Assembly: GCA_020426505.1 (NCBI GenBank)
Contig: JAGQPX010000043.1
Location: 1 to 56,178, forward strand
DNA length: 56,178 nt
Direction: 5' to 3'
Origin: Planctomycetaceae bacterium
GTDB lineage: Bacteria > Planctomycetota > Planctomycetia > Planctomycetales > Planctomycetaceae
Under the pieces are notes generated by a model, which ran no database searches, was not told where the DNA came from, and saw only the letters and a program-made list of their open reading frames with translations. A program made the translations under genes and the position numbers. Shown piece by piece: positions 34,451-42,725 of the stretch; position 1 is the stretch's first letter; every line of letters begins with the position of its first letter.

Positions 34451-34538
34451 GGAATATCAAGCGATGAGTCTCCACTAGACGTTCATCTTCGCGACATGCA
34501 TTCGACTTCACAAGTATCATTCGACATCACACTTCATC

Positions 34539-34698
34539 GCACTGGCGGACAAGCCGACCAGTGGCACCCTGTCCTGTGTTTCAGTCAGAGAATGAACGGT
34601 CAAGCTTTGTTCGTTTGCGTGACGAGACAGCTTGTTCGGCGATGACTGTTTTCATTCCCCGCCTGTGTGCCACTGGCCGGCTTGCCCGCCAGTGCCAC
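34539..34698. repeat. 160-bp stretch bounded by inverted family 2 units (C2 and C3)
   Basis: Unit C2 (34539-34569, starting GCACTGGCGGACAAGCC) and unit C3 (34667-34698, GTGCCACTGGCCGGCTTGCC) are inverted with respect to each other. Each is itself a near palindrome. The interior has no convincing gene. The layout resembles a small non-autonomous insertion or a compound REP-like element. The strand-specific frames that cross it translate repeat DNA. Confidence 0.55.
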
Positions 34699-34980
34699 CT
34701 GCCGCAGCATCCGTCGCCCCTTTCTCCGTAGAGCCGTCGAACGCTCAAACATCTCCACGATTTCGGAATCATCCAGTTCAAGGACGTCCATTGATGATTC
34801 CCTACCCGAAGAGTTTCCGTCGAGGAGGTGCGTTCTGCTTTGCAACAAGCGCACGACCAGTTCGCGCTGGATGTGATACTGATCGGTAAGGATCGCACAG
34901 TGCGATTCGTCCTGTCGCTCCGCGACCCGACCGTTGCCGGTCGGGCCACCCTGCGGTGTCGGTACGCCACATGGTCGCAC
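34600..34980 (-). CDS. doubtful 126-codon ORF built partly of repeat DNA
   Basis: The frame begins 39 nt downstream of the caspase-like gene's stop. Residues ~48-95 (SRTHLLDG, MDVLELDDSEIVEMFERS, ALRRKGRRMLRQVALAG) are protein-like and amphipathic. The first ~30 residues translate a hairpin repeat (GVPTPQGGPTGNGRVAER) and the end runs into repeat unit C3. It may be the remnant of a small gene invaded by repeats, or spurious. An internal start at MDVLELDD would give a peptide of about 60 residues. No ribosome binding site stands out. Confidence 0.25.
   Translation of the reverse strand: MRPCGVPTPQGGPTGNGRVAERQDESHCAILTDQYHIQRELVVRLLQSRTHLLDGNSSGRESSMDVLELDDSEIVEMFERSTALRRKGRRMLRQVALAGKPASGTQAGNENSHRRTSCLVTQTNKA
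34926..34945 (-). terminator. perfect 8-bp hairpin downstream of the caspase-like gene
   Basis: CCCGACCG and CGGTCGGG pair around the loop TTGC, about 75 nt beyond the stop of the minus-strand caspase-like gene. There is no T-tract; it could serve as a 3' end structure or be part of a dispersed repeat. Confidence 0.35.
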
Positions 34981-35019
34981 TCGTTTCCCTTCGTGTTGCT
35001 ACGTCAAAGCTTCCCCAGC

Positions 35020-37662
35020 CTATTCCGTGGCAGGGACTGGAACCGCAACGGGAGGTTTCGCTACTTTCTCTGTTTGAAGTGCTCCACCACCAGGCGATCT
35101 CGCGATGATCAAGTTGCCATTGAAGCCTGATTGCTTGGGAAGATATGGGTTCTGAGTCCGGGCGGTCAGTGACTTGACAGCGAGTTGGGTATAGGAAATC
35201 AATTCATGCACGGAAATCTCTCTATCACCGTTAGCATCGCCTAGTCCGAACAGGCCTTCCAAGAGGCATTTCGTAAATGCTCCGTGACGCCAATCGTCCC
35301 GTTCCAGGGAAACTTCGTCTCCCTGAGATGAAGCAAACACAAGCAGGCCATCAATCTCGAGCATGCGTTTTGCGAGATCCGCCTGCATGGCAAGTTGCGA
35401 TTCTGCGAACGCTCCTGCATGACAAACATCGGAGAGGAAGATTGTCTGACGCGATTCCAATGACTCCAGTGTTTTCGCGATCTCGTCCCAGTTGAGGCAG
35501 GACGTTTGGATTGCTTCCGTGTCTCCTTCATGTGTGAGGTAATACAGGCCGCGGCGGCTTCGTACTCCGTGTCCCGAGAAGAATAGAACTGCCACATCGT
35601 TTCTCGATGTAGCTCGTTTCAGCCAGTTGAGCCCGTCACGCACGTTTTGGACGGTGGCGTTTTCGTTGGTGTAGACTTGGGTGTGCACTTCACCAAATGC
35701 GAGCCCCTCCTGCTTCTCGAACTCTGCGGCAATAGCGGTCGCATCATCAGCCGGGTACCGAAGCTGGTACTCCGGATACTTGTATTCGCTCACTCCCACT
35801 GCGAGGACGAACAGACGCCCGCTCAACTCATGAACGTGAGTTGCTCGCTCAAACGTCGAAGAGACGACCTTGCTGGGAATCCCCTGAGAATCAGTCGCTA
35901 CGACCTCGAGAGTCATGGAATTCTTTCCCGGAGGAAAGGGGACAGACACCGTGAGTTGCTGTGATTGCCCCTGTAGCGGCGCGTTTCGAACGTACTCCAG
36001 AACATCCGACGGCAGGGCACGCTCTCTTCGGTCGAGTGAAATGGATTGCAGGGTCACCCCCTCGCCGAAACACGAAACATCCATAGAGATCGTGGTCTGA
36101 GATTGGTCGACGGCGACGAGATGCAACGCGGCTCGTGGTCTTGAGTAGCCTTCGGGAAGTTGAGCCATCGACGCAAGCGGAATCCCCTTCAGGGCAAGTT
36201 GAATCGTTTGAGGACGCAGGCGAGCCTCGACGAGCGACGGCTGAATCCGGCTGAGGACCGCCTCGGTCGCTGCGAACTCCCCGTCGGCCGTGACGATCGC
36301 CCAATGGCGTTCACTCGCGAAGGGAACCAGTCCCAGAACAGGCTGAAGTGAGTGCCGCGACCACAACTGAATGGTGGAGACCTGATCTTGCTCGTTAAAG
36401 CCCGCGATGAAGTCCCCGCCGGGGACAAATCGAGCGCGGCTGATCCCCAGACACCCCCGAAGCTCACCCGATTCGACGTCGAGCATGACCGATTTGACCG
36501 GGCGGGGGTTTTTCGTCGAGACGAGCAACTGACGGCCGTCCTCCGAGAACGACAAGTCCGCATTGCAGTGTCCGTCGTAGGGAAGCCGCCACATGCGTCG
36601 TTCGGCATGATCGGGAAGACTGCGCAAGACGATTTGAACTCCGAATCGATCGGACGATTCACTCCATTCGTCGTACTCAGCGATCGCATAACTTTCACGA
36701 TCCGGCGCGACTTGAAAGGCGAGCGATTGATACGTTGTGGTGAATTCGTGCACCAAGCGGCAGTGATTGGTCTCGGCGCCATCCGGCGAAGGGGTCGCGA
36801 TGTAGACGCCGCGGTTTTCACGACCACTCTCAGGTAGCTGCCGGAAGGGCGGCTTGGCGAGAAACATCAATGTCCGATCATCGACAAATGCCATGTCCTG
36901 TGGCGTGCCGCGCCCCTGCGGACGGAAAAGCATCTCGCCGACAAACTGCCCTGGTTCCGGCGGCGGCAGTTCGGACCGGTTCAGAAGCTTGCGACCGACA
37001 ACATCGATCCACTGAATGTATCCGCCTCCGCGTTGTCCGCCGTAGTCAGTGGCACCCCGGATTCGAACCGCGAGGAGTTGGCCATCGGGGGAAGTGGTCA
37101 AATTCTCAATGATTTCTCGATGGGGCTTGATCGTGAATTGATGAAGCAGTTCACCGGTTTCCCGATCCCAGATGCAGATGGAGTTCGGTGTGTCGGTATC
37201 TGGCTGAGCCATGTAATGTGTTTTCGCAGTGATCACCGTTCGTTCGCTGGCATCGGTTGCCACACACCAGTGCTCTCCTGCCGCCAACTCGGCCCCAGTC
37301 TTGCCGGTCGGCGTGGCAATTCGCGCCGATTCCGCGCCGGTCTGCAGGTCCCAGATTCGGAAGATATTCCCGGTGGCCATCCCCAGCCATTTCCCACTGG
37401 GCGGCACAAAGAGGTGACCCGCCTGATCTTTGCCGTTCAACTTGGCAATCCGGTCAGGTAGATCATGATTGCGGTTGGCATGTTCGACAATGTTTGCCAA
37501 CTGGTTTCCCTTACCCGACTCATAGGGGAACCAGAACCAATAAGGAGCGTTCCGCATCTCTTCAGGAATATCCCGTTCGGTCAACGACTGACCACATGCC
37601 TGATTGGCGTTCATCGAAAGGATGATGCATGCCAGGATCATTACACTTTCAAATCGGCTCAT
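35020..37662 (-). CDS. secreted beta-propeller protein with C-terminal caspase-like (C14) domain and EF-hand
   Basis: 880 aa from the ATG at 37662, which has GGGAGAG upstream and places a signal peptide (SVMILACIILSMNANQACGQ) at the N-terminus. A longer frame to 37791 is less likely. Residues ~60-500 carry WD40/YVTN-like blade repeats (FRIWDLQTGAESARI, ICIWDRETGELLHQF, LTTSPDGQLLAVRIRG, LSFSEDGRQLLVSTKN). A caspase fold follows from ~615 (LFVLAVGVSEYKYPEYQLRY). His698 lies in FFSGHGV and Cys747 in SDVCHAG, the p20-type catalytic dyad. A canonical EF-hand loop (DANGDREISVHE) lies at ~806-817, suggesting calcium control. Similar WD40-caspase fusions are common in complex bacteria; physiological role unknown. 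Export makes classical intracellular cell-death function less obvious. Confidence 0.9.
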   Translation of the reverse strand: MSRFESVMILACIILSMNANQACGQSLTERDIPEEMRNAPYWFWFPYESGKGNQLANIVEHANRNHDLPDRIAKLNGKDQAGHLFVPPSGKWLGMATGNIFRIWDLQTGAESARIATPTGKTGAELAAGEHWCVATDASERTVITAKTHYMAQPDTDTPNSICIWDRETGELLHQFTIKPHREIIENLTTSPDGQLLAVRIRGATDYGGQRGGGYIQWIDVVGRKLLNRSELPPPEPGQFVGEMLFRPQGRGTPQDMAFVDDRTLMFLAKPPFRQLPESGRENRGVYIATPSPDGAETNHCRLVHEFTTTYQSLAFQVAPDRESYAIAEYDEWSESSDRFGVQIVLRSLPDHAERRMWRLPYDGHCNADLSFSEDGRQLLVSTKNPRPVKSVMLDVESGELRGCLGISRARFVPGGDFIAGFNEQDQVSTIQLWSRHSLQPVLGLVPFASERHWAIVTADGEFAATEAVLSRIQPSLVEARLRPQTIQLALKGIPLASMAQLPEGYSRPRAALHLVAVDQSQTTISMDVSCFGEGVTLQSISLDRRERALPSDVLEYVRNAPLQGQSQQLTVSVPFPPGKNSMTLEVVATDSQGIPSKVVSSTFERATHVHELSGRLFVLAVGVSEYKYPEYQLRYPADDATAIAAEFEKQEGLAFGEVHTQVYTNENATVQNVRDGLNWLKRATSRNDVAVLFFSGHGVRSRRGLYYLTHEGDTEAIQTSCLNWDEIAKTLESLESRQTIFLSDVCHAGAFAESQLAMQADLAKRMLEIDGLLVFASSQGDEVSLERDDWRHGAFTKCLLEGLFGLGDANGDREISVHELISYTQLAVKSLTARTQNPYLPKQSGFNGNLIIARSPGGGALQTEKVAKPPVAVPVPATE

Positions 37663-37891
37663 CAGTATTCTCTCCCGCAACTGGCTGATGAAACGGTCCC
37701 TTTCCGCAGTGAATTGATATCTGGTCAATTCATCAGGATTGATTGAACTTGCAAATGGACGAAACGTCAACCATTTTCCGGTCACGGGCAACGAGTGCTG
37801 TAGGGTGCATGAAGTGAAACGGAATGCACCTGTCTCAAATGATCAATCACTTTCCGTGGTGCATTTTGAGCTGCTGCACGCCCCCTACTGC

Positions 37892-39109
37892 TCAATACGA
37901 TCTCGGCCTCACGCCGCCCTGCACTCGTAGCGGCACGCCGAGGATTCGGAGGAAGCCTTCGGCGTCGGTTTGGTTGTAGTCGCCGCCGGATTCCATGCTG
38001 GCGATTGCTTCGTCGTACAGGCTGTTGGGAGAGGTGCGGCTGATGACTCGCGCGTTGCCTTTGTAGAGGCCGAGGGTGACTTCGCCGGTGACTGGTTGTT
38101 GGCACTCGTTGATGAAGGCCATCAGGGCGTCCATTTTGGCGCAGTACCAGAAGCCGTAGTAGACCATCTCGGCGACTTCGGGCGAGAGGCGGTCGCGGAG
38201 GTGGGTGAGGTCGCGGTCGAGGGTGAGTTGTTCGAGGGCGAGGTGGGCCGCATAGAGGCACGTCATGCCGGGGGCCTCGTAGACGCCGCGGCTCTTCATG
38301 CCGACGAAGCGGTTCTCAACGATGTCAATGCGACCGACGCCGTTGCGTCCGCCGATCTCGTTGAGGGTCGTGACGATGTCGCAGGCGGACAATTGTTTGC
38401 CGTCGATTGAGACGGGCTTGCCGGACTCGAAGCCGATCACGACGGTCTCTTCCTTGTCCGGTGCTTCCTGCGGCGAGACGGTCATGCCGAAGTCGATGAC
38501 CGGAATGCCGTCGATGGCGGGGTCTTCGAGGTCGCCCGCTTCGTAGGAGATGTGCAGGACGTTCTCATCGGACGAGTACGGTTTGGATGCGGTCGCCTTG
38601 ACGGGGATGTTCTTGGCTTCACAGTATTCGAGCATCTCCTTGCGGCCGGGGAACTTGTTGCGGAACGACTCCATCCGCCAGGGAGCGATCATCTTGACGT
38701 TGGGGTCGAGGGCCTCCGCAGCGAGTTGGAAGCGGCATTGATCGTTCCCCTTGCCGGTCGCTCCATGAGCGACAGCAACAGCTCCGACTTCCCTGGCACG
38801 CTGGAGACAGGCCTTCGAGATGAGCGGACGGGCGATGGACGTGCCGAGGAGGTAGATGTTCTCGTACTTCGCCTGCCACTGCAGGACCGGAAAGGCAAAG
38901 TCGCTGCACAATTCGTCTCGGAGGTCAGCGATCTCTGCCGAGGCAGCTCCGATGTCGAGAGCCTTCTGCATGATGGCGTCCCGGTCTTCGCACGGCTGTC
39001 CGAGATCGACGTACAGGCAATGCACCTCGTAGCCTTCATCCTGGAGCCACCCGACGAGCACGGACGTATCGAGACCACCGCTGTACATGAGAACGACCGA
39101 ATCTGCCAT
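37892..39109 (-). CDS. argG: argininosuccinate synthase
   Basis: 405 aa from the ATG at 39109 (MADSVVLMYSGGLDTSV); the frame extends to 39223 but that part is not conserved-looking. The N-type ATP pyrophosphatase P-loop is SGGLDTS near residue 10. Other family blocks are YVDLGQPCEDRDAIMQKA, AVAHGATGKGNDQCRF, APWRMESF and the C-terminal VENRFVGMKSRGVYEAPG. It condenses citrulline and aspartate with ATP to argininosuccinate in arginine biosynthesis, in the cytoplasm. It stands alone here; no other arg gene is in the window. The gene is divergent from map, with about 300 nt between the two starts. Confidence 0.97.
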   Translation of the reverse strand: MADSVVLMYSGGLDTSVLVGWLQDEGYEVHCLYVDLGQPCEDRDAIMQKALDIGAASAEIADLRDELCSDFAFPVLQWQAKYENIYLLGTSIARPLISKACLQRAREVGAVAVAHGATGKGNDQCRFQLAAEALDPNVKMIAPWRMESFRNKFPGRKEMLEYCEAKNIPVKATASKPYSSDENVLHISYEAGDLEDPAIDGIPVIDFGMTVSPQEAPDKEETVVIGFESGKPVSIDGKQLSACDIVTTLNEIGGRNGVGRIDIVENRFVGMKSRGVYEAPGMTCLYAAHLALEQLTLDRDLTHLRDRLSPEVAEMVYYGFWYCAKMDALMAFINECQQPVTGEVTLGLYKGNARVISRTSPNSLYDEAIASMESGGDYNQTDAEGFLRILGVPLRVQGGVRPRSY

Positions 39110-39411
39110 CTTTTCGCTGCCTTTTTCGATTGTGGATTTGCAAAATCGAGGGACATTCCCCGTGTGGGATGACACGTCGCCGTCGATGAGGTTCAGATTA
39201 GCGGGTCCGGGCGTGTGATGCACGGAAGTCGTGTCGGCGTCCTGGCGGTGCCCGTCGGGAGACGGAACCCTGACGGGTGCCCGTTCGCTTCCGGGTGGTC
39301 ACGGATAAAAAACGATCTCACAGATGCTTAATCTGACGTGCTTTGCTCTCTCGACCAGTTGCATTCAGCGGTTCGGGTTTTCACAATGGCCCGTTTATGT
39401 GGGAGCGAATC
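39110..39411. other. 302-bp divergent intergenic region between argG and map
   Basis: It must contain the promoters for argG (minus) and the map-glycosyltransferase pair (plus). It includes a GC-rich partial inverted repeat around 39245-39290 (GTGCCCGTCGGG and CCCTGACGGGTGC), perhaps an operator or leader structure. I could not identify an ArgR-type box with confidence. No ORF with coding character. Confidence 0.35.
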
Positions 39412-40218
39412 ATGCGAGGTCTGACGCGCGGCAAACGTCCGCCGGTCTACAATGAGAAACAGCGGGAGAAGCTGCGCGCCGCAGGGCAATTCAATGCCGA
39501 GTTGATGGACGTCATCCGTCCTCACGTCAAGCCGGGGGTCACGACGGAAAGCCTCGACCGGCTCGCGGCGGAGTACACGCTCGATCATGGTCACACGCCT
39601 GCTTGCCTGGGATACAAAGGATACCCCCGTCACATCTGCACGAGCATCAACGAGGTTGTTTGCCACGGCATCCCCAGTGACTACACGTTAAAGGACGGGG
39701 ACATCGTCAATGTCGACCTGACGACGATCGTAGAAGGTTGGCACGGCGATTCGTCAGAGACTTTCATGATCGGCGAAGTGACGCCGCAGGCGAAGCATCT
39801 GGTGCAGGGGACCTTCGATTCCATGTGGCGAGGCATTCGGGCAATTAAGCCGTTCAGTAGTGTGATCGAGATCGGCTACGCCATTGCCGGATATGCACAA
39901 CATTGCGGGCTCGGTGTCGTCGAGGAGTTTCAGGGGCACGGACTCGGACGTCAGTTTCATCAGCCTCCGGGGGTGCCGCATTATCCGTTGCCGCAGGCGA
40001 GTCGTGACCTGCTCGTCCCCGGCGTCTGCTTCACGATCGAACCGATGCTCAACCTTGGATCGAAAGAGACGTCTGCCCCGGAGAAGGACGGCTGGACCGT
40101 CCGCACTGCAGACGGGTCACTCTCCGCACAATTCGAGCATACGATCCTGATGACGGAGAACGGGCCGGAAGTGCTCACGCTGACTTCGAACGGGCCGCAG
40201 GAAGGACATCGATTCTGA
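39412..40218 (+). CDS. map: type I methionine aminopeptidase
   Basis: 268 aa from the ATG at 39412, which has GGGAG 6 nt upstream; earlier in-frame starts at 39343 and 39397 lack this. All metal and catalytic residues are present: His85 (VVCHGIPSD), Asp102 and Asp113 ([19 protein letters not shown]), His176 (GHGLGRQFH), Glu209 (FTIEPML) and Glu241 (QFEHTIL). Removes the initiator Met from nascent proteins in the cytosol. The short N-terminus shows no zinc-finger or other extension. Its stop overlaps the next start (TGATG), coupling it to a glycosyltransferase, an unusual pairing. Confidence 0.95.
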   Translation: MRGLTRGKRPPVYNEKQREKLRAAGQFNAELMDVIRPHVKPGVTTESLDRLAAEYTLDHGHTPACLGYKGYPRHICTSINEVVCHGIPSDYTLKDGDIVNVDLTTIVEGWHGDSSETFMIGEVTPQAKHLVQGTFDSMWRGIRAIKPFSSVIEIGYAIAGYAQHCGLGVVEEFQGHGLGRQFHQPPGVPHYPLPQASRDLLVPGVCFTIEPMLNLGSKETSAPEKDGWTVRTADGSLSAQFEHTILMTENGPEVLTLTSNGPQEGHRF

Positions 40219-41027
40219 TGTCGGATGTCCCTGCTGAAACACCGGCAGTCTCGCAAGCCGGTTCCGGTCGAGTTGTCGCGGTGATGCCGGCCTACAACGC
40301 GGCACGAACGCTCAAAAAGACCGTCGATGACATCCCTGCTGGGAGCGTCGACGAGATAGTGCTGGTGGACGATTGCAGCTCCGATGACACGGCGGCACTC
40401 GCGCGTGATCTTGGCCTGACCGTCATCCCGCATGAAACGAACCTGGGTTACGGCGGCAATCAAAAAACCTGCTACACCAAGGCGCTCGAACTCGGGGCCG
40501 ACTATGTGGTGATGATTCACCCGGACTACCAGTACGATTCACGCGTGATCCCTGTTGCTGTGGAGATTCTGCGACTGGGAATCTGCGATGTCATGCTGGG
40601 GTCCCGCATCCGCACACGTCGTGAGGCTCTCGACGGAGGCATGCCCAGCTGGAAGTATGTGGCGAATCGGTTCCTCACGACGACTGAAAATGTTGCGTTG
40701 GGGCAAAATCTGGGCGACTTCCATAGCGGGTTTCGTGCTTATCGACGTGAGGTGCTGGAGACGATCCCCTGGCAGAACAACACCAACGACTTTGCGTTCG
40801 ACAGTCAGTTCCTCGCCCAGTCGGTCTACTACGGGTTCAAATTGGGAGACATTCCCGTCCCGGTCCGCTACTTCGACGAAATGAGCAGTATCAATTTCAG
40901 CCGCAGTGTGAAGTACGGCAACACGACGTTGCTGATTCTCGCTCAATACTGGCTGCAGAAACTGGGTCTCGCCCGGTTCGACATCTTCGCCGCCAGCGAT
41001 TCGCGGAACGCTCAACGAGCAGACTGA
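40218..41027 (+). CDS. family 2 glycosyltransferase (DPM1/undecaprenyl-phosphate-sugar-like)
   Basis: 269 aa with the GT-A fold signature. The nucleotide-sugar site is [15 protein letters not shown], the first acidic motif [14 protein letters not shown] (Asp51/Asp52), then [20 protein letters not shown] and HPDYQYD, the metal-binding or catalytic region. The block [14 protein letters not shown] is typical of polyprenyl-phosphate mannose/glucose synthases. No C-terminal membrane helices are present, so it is probably a cytosolic or peripheral enzyme working on lipid-linked or cell-envelope sugar transfer. Translationally coupled to map via TGATG. A pair of inverted repeats lies 18 nt after the stop. 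Confidence 0.9.
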   Translation: MSDVPAETPAVSQAGSGRVVAVMPAYNAARTLKKTVDDIPAGSVDEIVLVDDCSSDDTAALARDLGLTVIPHETNLGYGGNQKTCYTKALELGADYVVMIHPDYQYDSRVIPVAVEILRLGICDVMLGSRIRTRREALDGGMPSWKYVANRFLTTTENVALGQNLGDFHSGFRAYRREVLETIPWQNNTNDFAFDSQFLAQSVYYGFKLGDIPVPVRYFDEMSSINFSRSVKYGNTTLLILAQYWLQKLGLARFDIFAASDSRNAQRAD

Positions 41028-41044
41028 TCTTGCGATCGCATTCA

Positions 41045-41086
41045 TCGCCGCACGATAAATCGCTCATGCAGAAGCATTTGCGGCGA
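41045..41086 (+). terminator. structured inverted repeat after the glycosyltransferase gene
   Basis: TCGCCGCA and TGCGGCGA are perfectly complementary across a 26-nt spacer that itself contains ATGC/GCAT with loop AGAA. It starts 18 nt after the stop. No T-tract follows, so it may be a Rho-dependent or RNA-stabilising 3' structure rather than an intrinsic terminator. Confidence 0.35.
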
Positions 41087-41204
41087 AGACGGAGATTCAA
41101 AACTTCGACGTTGGTCTTGACCTCTTACGCGTCGTTGCCTGTAATCCCGATCATTCGCAAGGGCGGCACCGCTGAGGGTGCGGCTCGGCCCCTCAAGTGA
41201 ACGG

Positions 41205-42338
41205 ATGCACGTTGTGGGAAAGACGTTCGATCGCTATTTGCTCAACCGGTTTCTGTTTATGTTCGCAGGGTTTTTCGCCGCGTCCATGGGCCTCTACGCT
41301 GTGGTCGACGGATTCACCAATCTGGATGCATTTCAAAGTGCGACACATGGGGAGAGTACATCGGCCATGCTCACCTTCATGGGGCGAAACTATCTGTATC
41401 GCACCAGTTGGGTGTTCGACCTGATTGGTCCAACGCTGATCACGACTTCAGCGGTTGCGGTGTTGGCGTTGCTCATTCGGCATGGTGAACTCAACCCATT
41501 ACTTGCGGCCGGAGTGCCGACGTATCGCCTTGCTCGCCCGCTGTTGATCGGAGTGGTCTTGATCCATGCAGCATTGCTGGCAAACAAGGAGATCATCCTG
41601 CCGAAGATTGCCGTTCATCTCACCGGGACTCACGGCGAAGATGCCAATGATGCTCAACAGGTCGAGACGCAGGTTGATCGCCAGACCGGCATGGTGATCT
41701 CTGGTGTCGAGCTGATTCCGGCAACCCGGACGCTTCTTGGGGCGGAATTCCGCATGGGAGGGTCCAAGCTGGTTCGGGAATTTGTGACGCTGAAAGCGGA
41801 GACCGCCGTCTTCCTGGATGCAAACGGGGACGAGCCATCGGGGTGGCATCTCGTCAATATGAGTCCGCAGTTCGACCGGCTCGACTTGACGGACCTGGGA
41901 AGGGAGCGGATCGTCCCTCAGGAAAATGGGACCGACGTGTTTGTGGTGACTGAAGTCTCCTATGACCAGCTCCACAACCGGGGAACGAACTACAAGTTTC
42001 TGTCGACTCCGGATCTGATGCGACGTGTTCGCCGGCCGACTTCCGGGGTCTCGATGCAGCGGGCACAAGTCATGCACTTACATGAGCGATTCACCCGACC
42101 GCTGGTCAATATGATGGCCATCTATCTCGCGATCCCGCTGCTCGTCCGCCGGGAGTCTCGGAGTCTGGTGACGGACATTGCGGTTTGTATGGGAGTCCTT
42201 GGGGTCCTTCTCGGAGTAATTGAATCGTGCATGTATTTGGGGAAGGGAGGGCTCGTCAGCCCGGAGGCGGCAATCTGGGCTCCGCTGATGGTCGGAGGAG
42301 TCTTGGCTGCATGGATTTCACCACGCGTGCAGACATGA
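41205..42338 (+). CDS. LptF/LptG family permease (YjgP/YjgQ-like)
   Basis: 377 aa from the ATG at 41205 (MHVVGKTFDRYLLNRF); a GTG nine codons upstream is in frame. The family N-terminus TFDRYLLNRFLFMFAGFFAA is followed by two helices (LITTSAVAVLALLIRHGEL and RPLLIGVVLIHAALLANKEI). A periplasmic beta-jellyroll-like region of ~150 residues comes next, then three C-terminal helices (FTRPLVNMMAIYLAIPLLVRR onward). This is the 3+3 helix layout of LptF/LptG, which with LptB extract lipopolysaccharide from the inner membrane. Only one copy is present, with no partner gene nearby, so it may work with a distant partner or as a homodimer. Confidence 0.85.
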   Translation: MHVVGKTFDRYLLNRFLFMFAGFFAASMGLYAVVDGFTNLDAFQSATHGESTSAMLTFMGRNYLYRTSWVFDLIGPTLITTSAVAVLALLIRHGELNPLLAAGVPTYRLARPLLIGVVLIHAALLANKEIILPKIAVHLTGTHGEDANDAQQVETQVDRQTGMVISGVELIPATRTLLGAEFRMGGSKLVREFVTLKAETAVFLDANGDEPSGWHLVNMSPQFDRLDLTDLGRERIVPQENGTDVFVVTEVSYDQLHNRGTNYKFLSTPDLMRRVRRPTSGVSMQRAQVMHLHERFTRPLVNMMAIYLAIPLLVRRESRSLVTDIAVCMGVLGVLLGVIESCMYLGKGGLVSPEAAIWAPLMVGGVLAAWISPRVQT

Positions 42339-42401
42339 ACAACGTCGATCCGATCAAGTCCGCCCCGGTTCGCCAGCCGGTCGTTTCACGATTCGTTGAA
42401 T

Positions 42402-42423
42402 GATGGCTTGAGGCCGTTTTTTT
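42402..42423 (+). terminator. intrinsic terminator candidate after the LptF/LptG-like gene
   Basis: GATGGC and GCCGTT form a 6-bp stem with two G-T wobbles and loop TTGAG, followed by a run of seven T. It lies 64 nt after the permease stop, on the same strand. The stem is short, so the call is moderate. Confidence 0.42.
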
Positions 42424-42725
42424 CGGAACTTTCCATCATCGAACATCGTCAGAACATTGACCATCACCCGGTCGCTGTGGGAGGTGATGCGAAAAATCGT
42501 GGCATCCGAAATCATCGTCAGTGAAGATTCTGATTCACAAGGTCTCCCACGGTTGACGATCATCGAAATTGTGTGATAGTTTGATGTTACGGAAATCGCG
42601 AACAACAAATCGCCATTCGGTCAGCGACTTCAGGTCGCTGGTGTGCGGTTTCCCTCCCACGAATCAGAATACGTCGCTCGATCACGGTCGTTTTCAGAGC
42701 TTGACAAGTCGGAAGAGGCATATTG
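42424..42725 (+). promoter_or_regulatory. upstream region of the PilM operon with a candidate sigma-70 type promoter
   Basis: This 302-nt gap has TTGACG at 42553-42558 and GATAGT at 42575-42580, separated by 16 nt. That gives a fair match to -35 and -10 boxes and would leave a leader of about 140 nt before the PilM gene. GGAAGAGG precedes the ATG at 42726 and is the likely ribosome binding site. A short minus-strand frame (84 codons ending at 42354) looks spurious. Planctomycete promoter rules are poorly known, so the boxes are tentative. Confidence 0.3.

Noticed and set aside
32774..34698. CRISPR array
   Set aside because: The repeats are inverted, palindromic, few and irregularly spaced, with no cas genes nearby.
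42354..42608. 84-codon minus-strand frame upstream of the PilM operon
   Set aside because: No ribosome binding site, overlaps the candidate terminator and promoter, composition not convincing.
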